Origin: Micromonospora saelicesensis
GTDB taxonomy: Bacteria > Actinomycetota > Actinomycetes > Mycobacteriales > Micromonosporaceae
DNA: 64,000 bases
Reading direction: 5' to 3'
Assembly: GCF_900091575.1 (NCBI RefSeq)
Contig: NZ_FMCR01000002.1
Location: forward strand, 229,787-293,786
Below the pieces are notes generated by a model, which worked only from the letters and a program-made list of their open reading frames with translations, did not search any database and was not told the origin of the DNA. Positions 40,281 through 48,979 of the stretch are shown piece after piece; within the stretch, counting starts at the first letter, position 1; each line of letters starts with the position of its first letter. A program made the position numbers and the translations under genes.

Positions 40281-41104
40281 ACCAGTGCCCTGGCGTACCC
40301 CCGGACCTGCAATCGGTCCCGGGCCCCTCCGGCCAGGCGCACCTGCAGGCCGAGCGGCGCGGCGGCGCGGCGGACGTCGTCCAGGTGCAGCGATCCGTGC
40401 CGGTCCACGGTGAGCACCGGCGGTTCTTCGAGGTCACCCTCCGGCGCGTGGAACGAGAGCAGGGTGACCGAGGTGGTGAGGTAGCCCGGGTACGCGGCGC
40501 GGGCCGCGGCCTCGTCCCGGTGGACCAGCACCACCAGATCGTCGAGGTGGGCGAAGTCGGCGGCGAGGGCACCCGCCTTCCAGTGCGCCGGTTCCTCCGC
40601 CGCACCGGTGAGATGCCGGGAGCGGTTCGCCGAGGTGATGTAGAGGTGATCCGTTCCGGTCTCGGCGAGCGCCCGCTCGAAGAAGGCGTTGGACGGGCAG
40701 GTCAGCCCCGGTGCGATCACCTGGGTGGTTCGCATCCCCTGGTCGATCTGGGTGAGGTGCTCGGGGAGGCGATCCGCCGCGGGCCCGCGGAAGCCGAACG
40801 GCCCGGCGCCGTAGAGGGCGTCCATCAGCGCCCGTACCCGACCGACCGGCAACCGCGGCGAGATCCGTGTCCAGTCGAACATCCCGGGGATCCGGCCGAT
40901 CGCGGTGGTGATGCTGCCGACCTGGTGTGCCGGTCGGCCCTTGGCCAGGTTGACCCGGCGTACGGTCGCCGCGTCGGGACGCGTCACGATGACGTAGAAG
41001 TTGGCGAACGCCGCCGCGACGATCGCGCCGCCGGCAAGCGCGCGGGCCGCGACCGCGACGTCCTCGGGGCGGTCGATGTAGAGGGGCGGTGTCGGGGCGT
41101 CCAT
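40277..41104 (-). CDS. Sua5/YciO/YrdC-domain protein
   Basis: A 275-aa protein. The YrdC fold is indicated by NLAKGRPAHQVGSITT (the KxRP nucleotide/threonine motif, about residue 52) and ITSANRSRHLTG (TSAN motif, near 160). It is not the housekeeping tRNA-t6A Sua5: the motifs are divergent, and it is paired with a maleate-isomerase-like enzyme. ATG at 41104 with GAGGAGG. Probably an ATP- or carbamoyl-type ligase domain in a small metabolic operon; the substrate is unknown. Confidence 0.75.
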   Translation of the reverse strand: MDAPTPPLYIDRPEDVAVAARALAGGAIVAAAFANFYVIVTRPDAATVRRVNLAKGRPAHQVGSITTAIGRIPGMFDWTRISPRLPVGRVRALMDALYGAGPFGFRGPAADRLPEHLTQIDQGMRTTQVIAPGLTCPSNAFFERALAETGTDHLYITSANRSRHLTGAAEEPAHWKAGALAADFAHLDDLVVLVHRDEAAARAAYPGYLTTSVTLLSFHAPEGDLEEPPVLTVDRHGSLHLDDVRRAAAPLGLQVRLAGGARDRLQVRGYARALV

Positions 41105-41357
41105 GAGTCCTCCTCGGCGGGGCCGTGAGGCAGTTCTACGTCCAGTCACCCGGATGACGGCGAGGTCGGTCGCCGATCCGATAGCCGACAGGCGCTACCC
41201 GGTGCGGGCGGCGGATGCCCGGGCGGTACACAACGGCGGACGGCATCGGCCGGATGGGGGATCCGGCGGGGGGTCGTAGCACGCAACCGTTAGCCGCGCG
41301 ACCCGATTGGGTACAACGGCTGCACCTCAGATCCACCACATACCTCAGGAGGCAGCG

Positions 41358-41564
41358 ATGCGCGGCACCTCGATTCTCGGAGTCATCGTCGTGATCTGGT
41401 TGGTGATCGGCGCCATCGCCGGTGGCCAGCGCGGTTATTACAGCGGCGACGACACCAACTGCGCCGAGGCCGGCACCATCCTGGTCACCATCGTGGCCGG
41501 GCCGTTGAACTACATCGGCGCCAACCCGAAGGTCGACTGCAAGCTGCCCGAGCCCTCCAAGTAG
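41358..41564 (+). CDS. small conserved membrane protein
   Basis: A 68-aa protein with one N-terminal helix (SILGVIVVIWLVIGAIAGG) followed by GYYSGDDTNCAEAGTI, a second weak hydrophobic stretch and PKVDCKLP. Two cysteines could form an external disulfide. The ATG follows CAGGAGG, and a strong terminator follows, so it is a real single-gene unit. Function unknown. Confidence 0.75.
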   Translation: MRGTSILGVIVVIWLVIGAIAGGQRGYYSGDDTNCAEAGTILVTIVAGPLNYIGANPKVDCKLPEPSK

Positions 41565-41577
41565 GCAACAGACGTGG

Positions 41578-41614
41578 ACCGGCCCGTGCCCCCGCAGTGG
41601 GGGCACGGGCCGGT
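41578..41614 (+). terminator. terminator of the small membrane protein gene
   Basis: A perfect 16-bp stem (ACCGGCCCGTGCCCCC and its complement) with a GCAGT loop, 13 nt after the stop. No U tract. Confidence 0.85.
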
Positions 41615-41641
41615 GCCGTTCGGCCAGGTCGCGCAGGAGCA

Positions 41642-42004
41642 CTAACTCGGCTCCTCCCCCAACCGTGGACCGGTCGACCTGTCGCGTCCCCAGGCGGCCA
41701 GCGGCTCGAGGGCGTCGTTGAGGCGCGTGCCGTCCTCGGTCAGCGAGTACTCGACGCGGGGCGGCACCTCGTCGTGGGAGACGCGGCGCACGACGCCGTC
41801 CGCCTCCATCTCCCGCAGGTGGGAGGCCAGCACCTTCTCAGTGATCCCCGGAAGCAGTCGACGCAGCTCGCCGAAGCGACGCGAGGGGTACTCGTGCAGC
41901 GCCCAGAGGATCAACACCTTCCACCTGCCGCCGATCACCTCCATCGCGGTGTCGATACCGCAGGCGTGTCCATCCGCGGTGCCCGGCCGGTTCACCGTCG
42001 CCAT
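41642..42004 (-). CDS. HxlR-family transcriptional regulator
   Basis: A 120-aa winged-helix protein: Cys in HACGIDTAMEVIGGRWKVLILWAL (about residues 16-38), then FGELRRLLPGITEKVLASHLREMEADGVV, typical HxlR. Usually these sense electrophiles or oxidants and control a divergent reductase. Here the divergent gene is an imine-reductase-like dehydrogenase at 42100. ATG at 42004 with GGAGGGG upstream. A perfect palindrome lies midway between the two starts. Confidence 0.88.
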   Translation of the reverse strand: MATVNRPGTADGHACGIDTAMEVIGGRWKVLILWALHEYPSRRFGELRRLLPGITEKVLASHLREMEADGVVRRVSHDEVPPRVEYSLTEDGTRLNDALEPLAAWGRDRSTGPRLGEEPS

Positions 42005-42043
42005 ACCCACCCCTCCGACGTGCTCGCTCACCCCGGGGTAACC

Positions 42044-42061
42044 ACGCACTCCGAAGTGCGT
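42044..42061. promoter_or_regulatory. HxlR operator candidate
   Basis: ACGCACT-CCGA-AGTGCGT, a perfect 7-bp inverted repeat, is almost equidistant (about 39 nt) from the HxlR start and the dehydrogenase start. Confidence 0.6.
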
Positions 42062-42099
42062 ACTTGATCAGCTGGGGGCCGACGCCCAGCCTAATCGGC

Positions 42100-42981
42100 A
42101 TGGAACCGAACACTGTGGAGAAGTCCTCCGTCACGATGCTGGGGCTCGGCGCGATGGGTACCGCGCTGGCCCGCGCCTGGCTTGCCGCCGGCCACCCGCT
42201 CACCGTCTGGAACCGCACCCCGGCCCGCGCTGCGGCGCTCGCGCCCGAAGGCGCGAGGGTCGCCGGCAGCGCCGCTCAGGCCGTGGCGGCGAGCGCCCTC
42301 GTCGTCGTCTGCCTGTTGGACGACAGCTCGGTCGACCAGGTGCTGGCCGGCGTGGACCTGGTCGACCGGGATCTGGTCAACCTGACCACCAGCACCCCTG
42401 CCCAGGCCCGCGCCCGCGCGGCATGGGCCCGCCGACGCGGCGCGCGCTACCTGGACGGTGGAATCATGGCTGTCCCGCCGATGGTCGGCGTCCCGGAGGC
42501 CGGCGGCTACGTCTTCTACAGCGGCTCGCGAGCGCTGTTCGAACGGCACCGGGAGACGTTGGGCGTCCCGGTCGGCACCACCTACGTCGGCGAGGACGCG
42601 GGGTTCGCGGCCCTGCACGACGTGGCCCTGCTCAGCGCTATGTACGGGATGTTCGCCGGGGCCGCGCACGCCTTCGCCCTGATCCGGCGGGAGGACATCG
42701 ATCCGGCGGCCCTCGCCCCACTGCTCGCCGACTGGCTCGGCGCGATGATCCCGGCGGTTCACCAGACCGCCGACCATCTGCGCAGCGGGGACTACACAAC
42801 GGGGGTCGTCTCCACTCTCGCCATGCAGGTATCCGGCACGCCGACCTTTCTGCGCACCGCCGAGCAGCAGGGCGTCAGCCCCGAACTGCTCAGCCCCTAC
42901 TTCGATCTGATGCGCCGCCGCCTGGCAGAGGGCGGCGGCGAGGAGGACCTGACGGGCGTCATCGATCTGCTGGTGCGGTGA
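42100..42981 (+). CDS. NAD(P)-binding imine-reductase/beta-hydroxyacid-dehydrogenase-like protein
   Basis: A 293-aa protein. The Rossmann motif is MLGLGAMGTALARAWLAAGH with WNRT specifying NADPH (about residues 13-40), and SAAQAVAASALVVVCLLDD follows. The C-terminal helical domain has the imine-reductase-like GGIMAVPPMVG and LHDVALLSAMYGMFAGAAHAFAL. It would reduce a C=N or C=O bond. Controlled, by context, by the divergent HxlR regulator. Confidence 0.82.
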   Translation: MEPNTVEKSSVTMLGLGAMGTALARAWLAAGHPLTVWNRTPARAAALAPEGARVAGSAAQAVAASALVVVCLLDDSSVDQVLAGVDLVDRDLVNLTTSTPAQARARAAWARRRGARYLDGGIMAVPPMVGVPEAGGYVFYSGSRALFERHRETLGVPVGTTYVGEDAGFAALHDVALLSAMYGMFAGAAHAFALIRREDIDPAALAPLLADWLGAMIPAVHQTADHLRSGDYTTGVVSTLAMQVSGTPTFLRTAEQQGVSPELLSPYFDLMRRRLAEGGGEEDLTGVIDLLVR

Positions 42982-43039
42982 CGGCGGGCCGAGCTGACGC
43001 TGGCCCGTGGTGAAGGCGGTCGTTGGCGTGTGACGTCGC

Positions 43040-43071
43040 GGACCGCACACCGCCTAAGGCATCCTAGGAAG
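43040..43071 (+). promoter_or_regulatory. 32-nt motif shared with the region at 30744
   Basis: The second copy of TAAGGCATCCTAGGAAG is at 43055-43071, 85 nt before the F420 oxidoreductase start, in the 175-nt gap after the imine-reductase-like gene. The conserved GCACACC upstream is also present. Confidence 0.5.
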
Positions 43072-43156
43072 CTGGTTTGCAGCTCGGAGCGTTTGTCCGC
43101 GCCGGGGCCGGGAACCGCCGATGCCTCAGTCAGCGAACGGGATCGGGAGTGTGGGC

Positions 43157-44116
43157 ATGCAGATCGGCTACAAGCTGGCCTCGGAGGGGTACGGCCCGCA
43201 GGAGATCATCCGGCAGGCCGTCCTGGCCGAGCGGGCCGGCTTCGACTTCGTCGAGATGAGCGACCACTTCCACCCGTGGCTGGACACTCAGGGGCACTCG
43301 TCCTTCACCTGGAGCGTGCTCGGTGCCATCGCGGCCAAGACCAGCACCCTGCGCCTGGCCACCGGGGTCACCTGCCCGACCGTCCGTTACCACCCGGCGA
43401 TCATCGCGCAGGCCGCGGCGACCATGGCGCTGATCTCCGACGGCCGGTTCACCCTCGGGGTGGGCGCCGGAGAGCGGCTCAACGAGCACGTGGTCGGGCA
43501 GGGCTTTCCCAGCGTGCGGGGGCGACACGAGCGACTACGCGAGGCGCTGGAGATCATCCGGCTGCTCTGGCAGGGCGGCTACCAGTCGTACGAGGGCCGG
43601 CACCTGCAACTGGAGGACGCCCGGATCTTCGACCTGCCGGACACGCTGCCCGTGATCGCGGTGGCGGCCAGCGGTGAAGCGTCGGCGCGGCTCGCCGCCG
43701 AGTTGGGCGACGGCCTGTTCGCCACCGAGCCGGACGCGTCGATCGTCGAGCACTACCGCCGCGCCCAGGGTGCGGGCCCGCGCTACGCCGAGGTGCCCCT
43801 GGCCTGGGCCACCGACGAGCAACAGGCGGTGCAGGCGGTGTTGCAGACGAGCCGATGGATGGTCACCGGCTGGAAGGTGATGAGCGAACTGCCGAACCCG
43901 GTCAACTTCGACGCGGCCAGCGCGTACGTCGAGGAGAAGCACATCCGGCAGCTCTTCGCCATCGGCCCGGACCCGGAACCGCACGTCGCCAAGGTCCGGT
44001 CGTACGTCGAGGCCGGCTTCGACCACATCGTCCTGCAGAACGCCGGCCCCGACCCGGACGGCTTCCTCGACTTCTTCGCCGGCGACCTCTCCGGCCGTCT
44101 GCGGGCGATGGGATGA
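43157..44116 (+). CDS. F420-dependent LLM-class oxidoreductase (TIGR03557-like)
   Basis: A 319-aa luciferase-like TIM barrel. The start MQIGYKLASEGYGPQEII and the blocks DFVEMSDHFHPWLDTQGHSSFTWSVLGAIAAKT, LRLATGVTCPTVRYHPAIIAQAAATMALISDGRF and LGVGAGERLNEHVVG match the G6PDH-like F420 subfamily common in actinobacteria. It uses cofactor F420 for hydride transfer; the substrate is unknown and need not be glucose-6-phosphate. The ATG at 43157 gives the conserved N-terminus. Confidence 0.9.
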   Translation: MQIGYKLASEGYGPQEIIRQAVLAERAGFDFVEMSDHFHPWLDTQGHSSFTWSVLGAIAAKTSTLRLATGVTCPTVRYHPAIIAQAAATMALISDGRFTLGVGAGERLNEHVVGQGFPSVRGRHERLREALEIIRLLWQGGYQSYEGRHLQLEDARIFDLPDTLPVIAVAASGEASARLAAELGDGLFATEPDASIVEHYRRAQGAGPRYAEVPLAWATDEQQAVQAVLQTSRWMVTGWKVMSELPNPVNFDAASAYVEEKHIRQLFAIGPDPEPHVAKVRSYVEAGFDHIVLQNAGPDPDGFLDFFAGDLSGRLRAMG

Positions 44117-44160
44117 CGCCAGCTTCTTAATCAGGTGATGAAGAGCAGGAAGCTGCTCCG

Positions 44161-44230
44161 CGATCTTGCGCTTTCTGCCCTGACACAAGGGGCACATCCG
44201 CCCATGTCGCCAACGGAAACTGCAAGATCG
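44161..44230. repeat. REP/MITE-like 70-nt imperfect palindrome
   Basis: The ends CGATCTTGC (44161-44169) and GCAAGATCG (44222-44230) are perfect 9-nt inverted repeats, with further TTTC/GAAA pairing inside. It codes for nothing and sits 45 nt downstream of the oxidoreductase stop. I recall similar CGATCTTGC-ended palindromes scattered in Micromonospora chromosomes, but this is from memory and unchecked. Confidence 0.5.
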
Positions 44231-44280
44231 GCGCGGTCCTCTCGCTCGATACACAGCGATCTTCGTCCCGTGACGACGGC

Positions 44281-44316
44281 CACCGCCCGTCCGGACGATC
44301 GTCCGGACGGGCGGTG
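44281..44316. terminator. perfect 36-nt palindrome, bidirectional terminator
   Basis: A 16-bp perfect stem (CACCGCCCGTCCGGAC and complement) around GATC, which is itself self-complementary. It lies between the convergent F420 oxidoreductase and beta-helix genes, 27 nt past the stop of the latter. Confidence 0.75.
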
Positions 44317-44342
44317 CACTCGGGATGGATGCGCGGGTGTGT

Positions 44343-45845
44343 TCAGCGGAAGCAGTGCGCGATCGGCACCTGGCTGCCCTCGCAGTTGGTCGGCTCGTTC
44401 TCGACCACCACGCTCTCATCGTCGATCTTGACCTGGGCGTGCATGCCGAAGATGCCGCCGGGCTTCACCGTCGACGCGTTGTGGGTGACCTTGCTGGTGT
44501 AGATCGCCACCGAGCCCGCGCTGGCGTAGATGCCGCCGCCCTGGGACGCGGCGCCGACAGCCTCGTTACGGGTCACGTCGCTGCCGCGGACCAGCAGGTT
44601 CGCCTTCTCGGCGTAGATGCCGGCTCCGAGGCCGTGGGTGGTGTTGCCGTCGATCACGCTGTCGTCGATCGGCGTCAGGCCCTTCACTGTCGAGACGCCG
44701 CCGCCGTTGACGGTGGACGTGTTGCCGCGGATGGTCATCGTGCGCATCACCAGCACCGCGTCGGAGTTGGCGGCACCGCCGCCGACCTGCGCGGTGTTGT
44801 TCAGCAGCTCGGTGTCGGAGACCTTCGTCCGGGCCGAGAAGCTGGCCAGGCCGCCACCCTGGGCGGCGCTGTTCTGGGTGAAGGAGACGCTCTCCACCTC
44901 GGCGGCACCACGGTAGTTGCCCAGCCCGCCGCCGTAGGCGTTGGCGCTGTTGCGGTGGAACTCCGAGCGCTTCAGCGTCAGCACGCCGCCGTTGAGCAGG
45001 CCCCCGCCCTTGCCCGCGGCGCCGGAGGCGCTGTTGCCGACGAACGTGGAGTCGGTGACCACCATGTTGCCGTCGTTGAAGATGCCGCCGCCGCCCCCCT
45101 CGGGCGACAGCGAGGTGCTCTGCGTGACGGTGACCCGTTCGACCACGGCGGTGGCGCCGTGCACCACGTGCACGCTGCCGCCCTCGATGGCCGAGCGGCC
45201 GTTGTGCAGTTCCACGTCGCGAAGGGTCAGCTCGCCGCCGTCGCGGACGGTGAAGAAGCGGAACGAGGCGGCCTGGGCGGCCCGGGCGATGGTGGCGCCC
45301 GCGCCGTCGATCGTGATCGGCTGGTAGATCACCGGCAGGCCAGCGGTGTCGTCGGCCGGGTTGTGCGGCGGCGCCTCGGCGTCGCCGGGTGTCTCCGCGG
45401 CGTCGGCGGCCTCCCGGGCGTCACGGATCCCGCCGTCGTACTGGTCGGTCTCGTGGAACGCCTCGGTGAGGGTGTAACGGCACTTGGGCGCGAGCCGAAG
45501 TTCGCCGCCGCCCTCGGCGTTGGCCGCCACCAGCGCCGCCACCAGCTTCGCGGCGTCGCACGGCACCGAAACCACGCCCCGCTTGCCGGTGCCCGGGGTG
45601 GTCGGGCGGGCCCGCTCCGCGTCGTCCTGGCCGGGCTGCGGACCCCGCCGGTCGTCGTCGCGGCGGTCGTCGTCGGCTGCCGGGGTCAGCCGGGCCAGAC
45701 CGGGGAGGGTGAGGGCGCGGTCGGCGGCGGCGGCCGCTCCGGCCGCTCCCACGACCAGGCTCCCCGCCAGCAAGCCGCTGGCTAAGAACCATCGGGACCG
45801 CCGTCTGGGTCGGGTCGCGCGGTCTCCCTCTCGGTACGTGGACAT
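44343..45845 (-). CDS. secreted right-handed beta-helix repeat protein
   Basis: A 500-aa exported protein. The signal peptide is a basic start with a SGLLAGSLVVGAAGAAAAA core. A charged low-complexity linker (about residues 55-85, DDDRRDDDRR) follows, and two disulfide-prone Cys pairs flank the domain. From about residue 160 onward, 20-23-residue coils recur with NS(A/T)...GGG(L/I/V) spacing (NDGNMVVTDSTFVGNSASG, GGVLTLKRSEFHRNSANAYGGG), the pattern of pectate-lyase-like/CSLREA-type parallel beta-helices. Could be a polysaccharide lyase or a surface adhesin. No catalytic residues are recognised. Confidence 0.82.
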   Translation of the reverse strand: MSTYREGDRATRPRRRSRWFLASGLLAGSLVVGAAGAAAAADRALTLPGLARLTPAADDDRRDDDRRGPQPGQDDAERARPTTPGTGKRGVVSVPCDAAKLVAALVAANAEGGGELRLAPKCRYTLTEAFHETDQYDGGIRDAREAADAAETPGDAEAPPHNPADDTAGLPVIYQPITIDGAGATIARAAQAASFRFFTVRDGGELTLRDVELHNGRSAIEGGSVHVVHGATAVVERVTVTQSTSLSPEGGGGGIFNDGNMVVTDSTFVGNSASGAAGKGGGLLNGGVLTLKRSEFHRNSANAYGGGLGNYRGAAEVESVSFTQNSAAQGGGLASFSARTKVSDTELLNNTAQVGGGAANSDAVLVMRTMTIRGNTSTVNGGGVSTVKGLTPIDDSVIDGNTTHGLGAGIYAEKANLLVRGSDVTRNEAVGAASQGGGIYASAGSVAIYTSKVTHNASTVKPGGIFGMHAQVKIDDESVVVENEPTNCEGSQVPIAHCFR

Positions 45846-46019
45846 CAACGGTGCCTACCTTCCTGCGTACGTGACGTGGCCGCGCGCCGATTCGGGCGCG
45901 GGGGGCTCGACGTGTTCGCCGGCTACCAAACGTCACGATAGGTCCGCAATACGGACAGGAAGGTGTGAACGTGAATAGTGCCCTCTTTCATCTTCAAAGC
46001 TGCCAGGGCGGCATCGAGA

Positions 46020-48116
46020 TCACCCGCCGACGTGGATGCCGGGTCGACGCAGCGGGTCGCGTTCGGTCCGGCGGATGATCTCCCGCACCACCGGCGGGGT
46101 GTCCCCCCGGCCCAGGATGAGGTAGCGCGCCAGGTGCGCGATCGGGCTGCCCTCCGACCATTCGAAGTGCGCGTGCGGCCGGACCCCGGTGGCGTCCCGC
46201 AGGGCCAGCAGGATCGCGGCGATCGCGTTCGGCGCGGCCGGGCTGTTGGCCCGCAGCACCCGGTAGCCCCCCACCTCGATCCCGTGCACGCGCAGCACCT
46301 GACTGAACTCCGACGGATCGACCACATCGATCTCCAGGAACAGCACGTCCGCGGCCCCGGGCACCGGATTCATCCCGCGCTGCGCCCGCTCCTTGAGCGT
46401 GTACTCCTTCACCGACCCCTTCTGCCGCTTGTTCGCGATCAGGTGCAGCTGCCCGTCGTGCGCCAGCGACTCGGTGATGAACCGGCGGGCCGCCTCGTCG
46501 AACTCGATCCGCTCGGCGCGCAGCTCGGTGGTACGGGTGACCCGGGAGACCAACGAGACCACGATGATGCCGAGGATGAACAGCGCGGAGATCGTGATGC
46601 CGTCCGGCTGTTCGATGACGTTCTCCAGCAGCGCGTACAGCAGCACCAGGGTCAGCACGGTGAAGCCGATCGCGGAGCCACGCCGGTGATGACGGGCCGC
46701 GGAGATCGTCACCGCCACCGCCCCGGAGACCATCATGGCCAGGATCCCGGTGGCGTACGCCCCGGCCTGGGCGTTGACGTCGGCGCGGAAGGCGATCGTG
46801 ATGGCGACGCTGACGACCGTGTAGACGATCACCACGGGGCGTACCGCCCGCGCCCACTCCGGCGCCATGCCGTACGACGGCAGGTAGCGCGGCACGATGT
46901 TGATCAGCCCGGCCATCGCCGAGGCGCCGGCGAACCAGAGGATGAGCACGCTGCTCACGTCGTAGACGCTGCCGAACACCTCCCCCAGGTAGGCGTGCGC
47001 CAGAAACGCCAGCGCCCGCCCGTTCGCGCCGCCGCCCGGCCGGAACTCCTCCGCTGGGATGAGCGCAGTGGTCACGAAGGTCGTCGAGATCAGGTACACG
47101 GACATGATCAACGCGGCGGTGGTGAGCAGCCGACGTGTGTTGCGGACCCGGGCGGCGAGCCGGGCCTGCTTGTCCGGGCCGTCGGCCGCCACCAGGGGCA
47201 TCATGCTGACCCCGGTCTCGAAACCGGACAGCCCCAGCACCAGCAGCGGGAACGCCAACACGGCGGTGAACAGCACCTGGCCCGGACCGCCACCGGTCGA
47301 GGTCACCGCGGCCGTCCAGTTCGACACGATGCCCGGGTCCTCGACGATCCGGGCCACCGCGACCACGACGATCACGGCGTTGAGCACCAGGAAGACCGCG
47401 ACCAGCGGGATGGCCACGACCACCGCCTCGCGGAACCCGAGCAGGAACACCCCGCCGAGGATGAGCAGCAGCACCACCGTCACCACGACCGGCACCAGCG
47501 ACCCGTGCAGGACGTCCGGCAGGTACGGGTTCTCCAGCAGGTGCACGGTGGCGTCGGCCGAGGAGAGGGTGATCGTGATGATCCAGGAGGTGGCCACGAA
47601 GCCGAGCAGCACGAGGACGAAGATCTTGCCCCGCCAGAACGGCAACAACCGCTCCAACATCGCCACCGAACCCTGACCGTGCGGGCTCTCGTGGGCCACC
47701 CGCCGGTACATCGGCAGCATGCCGAACAGGGTGAGCACGACGATCAACAGGGTCGCCAGCGGGGAGAGCGCCCCGGCCGCCACCGCCGCGATGCCCGGCA
47801 GGTACGACAGCGTGGAGAAGTAGTCGACGCCGGTCAGGCACATCACCTGCCACCAGGCGTGCCGGCGGTTCTGTCCCTCGGTCGCCTCGGGGCCGGGCGG
47901 CTGCACCTGGTGCTGAAAGAGCCACCGACGCAGCGGGCTGGCCGGCGGCGCCGAGCGGGCCGGAGTGGCCACGCGTTCGGGCACCACGACGCCCTGCCGG
48001 CCGCCCCGGTGTGGGCGGGCTGGATCGCGGGCCGCCCGCAGCGCAGGGTCCGGCCCGCTCGGCGTGTGGCGCCGCCCGTTCCAGCGCCGTGGTTTCGCCT
48101 GGTGCTCGTCAGCCAT
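46020..48116 (-). CDS. APC-superfamily permease with large C-terminal domain
   Basis: A 698-aa protein. The basic cytoplasmic N-terminus (about 80 residues) leads into about 12 transmembrane segments, starting [29 protein letters not shown]. After the last helix (about residue 545) come about 150 soluble residues. The overall layout, membrane core plus cytosolic tail, resembles amino-acid/potassium transporters of the APC superfamily (KUP/KimA-like proteins have this shape), but the substrate cannot be assigned. Only 87 nt separate it from the next gene upstream, too little for a large riboswitch. Confidence 0.8.
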   Translation of the reverse strand: MADEHQAKPRRWNGRRHTPSGPDPALRAARDPARPHRGGRQGVVVPERVATPARSAPPASPLRRWLFQHQVQPPGPEATEGQNRRHAWWQVMCLTGVDYFSTLSYLPGIAAVAAGALSPLATLLIVVLTLFGMLPMYRRVAHESPHGQGSVAMLERLLPFWRGKIFVLVLLGFVATSWIITITLSSADATVHLLENPYLPDVLHGSLVPVVVTVVLLLILGGVFLLGFREAVVVAIPLVAVFLVLNAVIVVVAVARIVEDPGIVSNWTAAVTSTGGGPGQVLFTAVLAFPLLVLGLSGFETGVSMMPLVAADGPDKQARLAARVRNTRRLLTTAALIMSVYLISTTFVTTALIPAEEFRPGGGANGRALAFLAHAYLGEVFGSVYDVSSVLILWFAGASAMAGLINIVPRYLPSYGMAPEWARAVRPVVIVYTVVSVAITIAFRADVNAQAGAYATGILAMMVSGAVAVTISAARHHRRGSAIGFTVLTLVLLYALLENVIEQPDGITISALFILGIIVVSLVSRVTRTTELRAERIEFDEAARRFITESLAHDGQLHLIANKRQKGSVKEYTLKERAQRGMNPVPGAADVLFLEIDVVDPSEFSQVLRVHGIEVGGYRVLRANSPAAPNAIAAILLALRDATGVRPHAHFEWSEGSPIAHLARYLILGRGDTPPVVREIIRRTERDPLRRPGIHVGG

Positions 48117-48203
48117 CGCCAGTCCCACCCTCACAGGTCCTGATCTGACGGTAGGCGGTGCCCCGGCGCCCGATCGGCGGAACCGGGCACCTGTTCGGGC
48201 TGC

Positions 48204-48605
48204 TCAGGACAGGTCCGTGACGGCGAGCAGCCGGGCCAGCGCGGGTGGGTCGGCGATCGTCACCGTGGCCGCCGGGTGCCGGGGCCGCACCCCGGGCACC
48301 AGCGCCGGCACCGGTACGCCGAAGCGCAGGCAGATCCCGCCGGCCGCAGTGCTGCCGAAGGTCGCGCCGCCGTCGGCCAGCGACAGGTGCGGGCCGATCG
48401 CCCGCCACCAGCGGTACGGCCCGCTCAGTTCGACGGCGGTGACGTTGTCCCGGTCTGTCCGCAGCCGCCACGGGCCGTACCGGATCATCAGGTCCCGTTC
48501 GGTGACGACGACCCAGGCGGTCGCCGGACGGACCCCCAGCAGCGCCAGCATCGGGCGGAACACCGGGTCGAAGCGGAACGGGAACCGGGCCACGACGCCG
48601 GTCAT
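48204..48605 (-). CDS. conserved hypothetical actinobacterial protein
   Basis: A 133-aa protein starting MTGVVARFPFRFDPVFRPML. It includes TAWVVVTERDLMIRYGPWRLRTDRDNVTAVELSGPYRWWRAIGPHLSLADGG, which looks like a PH-like or DUF-type beta barrel common beside transporters. No ribosome site is evident at the ATG. A 37-codon Arg/Pro-rich frame (48602-48715) overlaps the start as ATGA and could couple translation, but it is not convincing as a gene. Function unknown. Confidence 0.65.
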   Translation of the reverse strand: MTGVVARFPFRFDPVFRPMLALLGVRPATAWVVVTERDLMIRYGPWRLRTDRDNVTAVELSGPYRWWRAIGPHLSLADGGATFGSTAAGGICLRFGVPVPALVPGVRPRHPAATVTIADPPALARLLAVTDLS

Positions 48606-48794
48606 CGGGCGCCGGGCCGAGCGGTGGGTCGCGACACCGGGCCGCCCGGCCGCAGGGGGCCGGGCCGCGCGGGCCGGGGGCGGGCGGCGGGCCGGCGCCG
48701 GGCCAGGACGGTCATGGCGCGGGCGTACCCGATCCGAGCCCGCCGACACCCCCGGATCCGAACGCCGTCGACGTACCCCCCGTTCGGCGCTCCC

Positions 48795-48862
48795 CCACCG
48801 TCGGCCGGCACCCCCCGGGCCGGCCGACGGTGGCAGACGGTCGACACCCCCCGGGCCGACCG
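48795..48862. repeat. tandem hairpins with shared loop sequence
   Basis: Within the gene-free interval 48606-48979. The first hairpin has a 15-bp perfect stem (48795-48809 with 48819-48833). A second, weaker one (CGGTCG / CGACCG, 48838-48862) follows at once. Both loops contain CACCCCCCGGG, so the unit looks duplicated. It lies upstream of the 48204-48605 gene on its transcript and could be an attenuator-like RNA. Confidence 0.4.
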
Positions 48863-48924
48863 GCTGTCCCCTGCGTGACTGACCCGACCTCGGGCGGCCA
48901 CGCGGGGTGGAACTGGTGGGACGC

Positions 48925-48967
48925 GCCCCCGCGCTCCGCCGCCCCCCACGGGGCGGAGCGCGGGGGC
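48925..48967 (-). terminator. terminator of the DUF5995 gene
   Basis: A perfect 16-bp stem (GCCCCCGCGCTCCGCC and complement) with an 11-nt loop begins 13 nt beyond the stop codon. Confidence 0.8.
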
Positions 48968-48979
48968 CCCCCGTCCCGG

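Noticed and set aside
48117..48203. Possible ydaO-type (c-di-AMP) riboswitch before the permease
   Set aside because: Only 87 nt separate the genes, too short for that riboswitch, and no characteristic conserved bases were seen.
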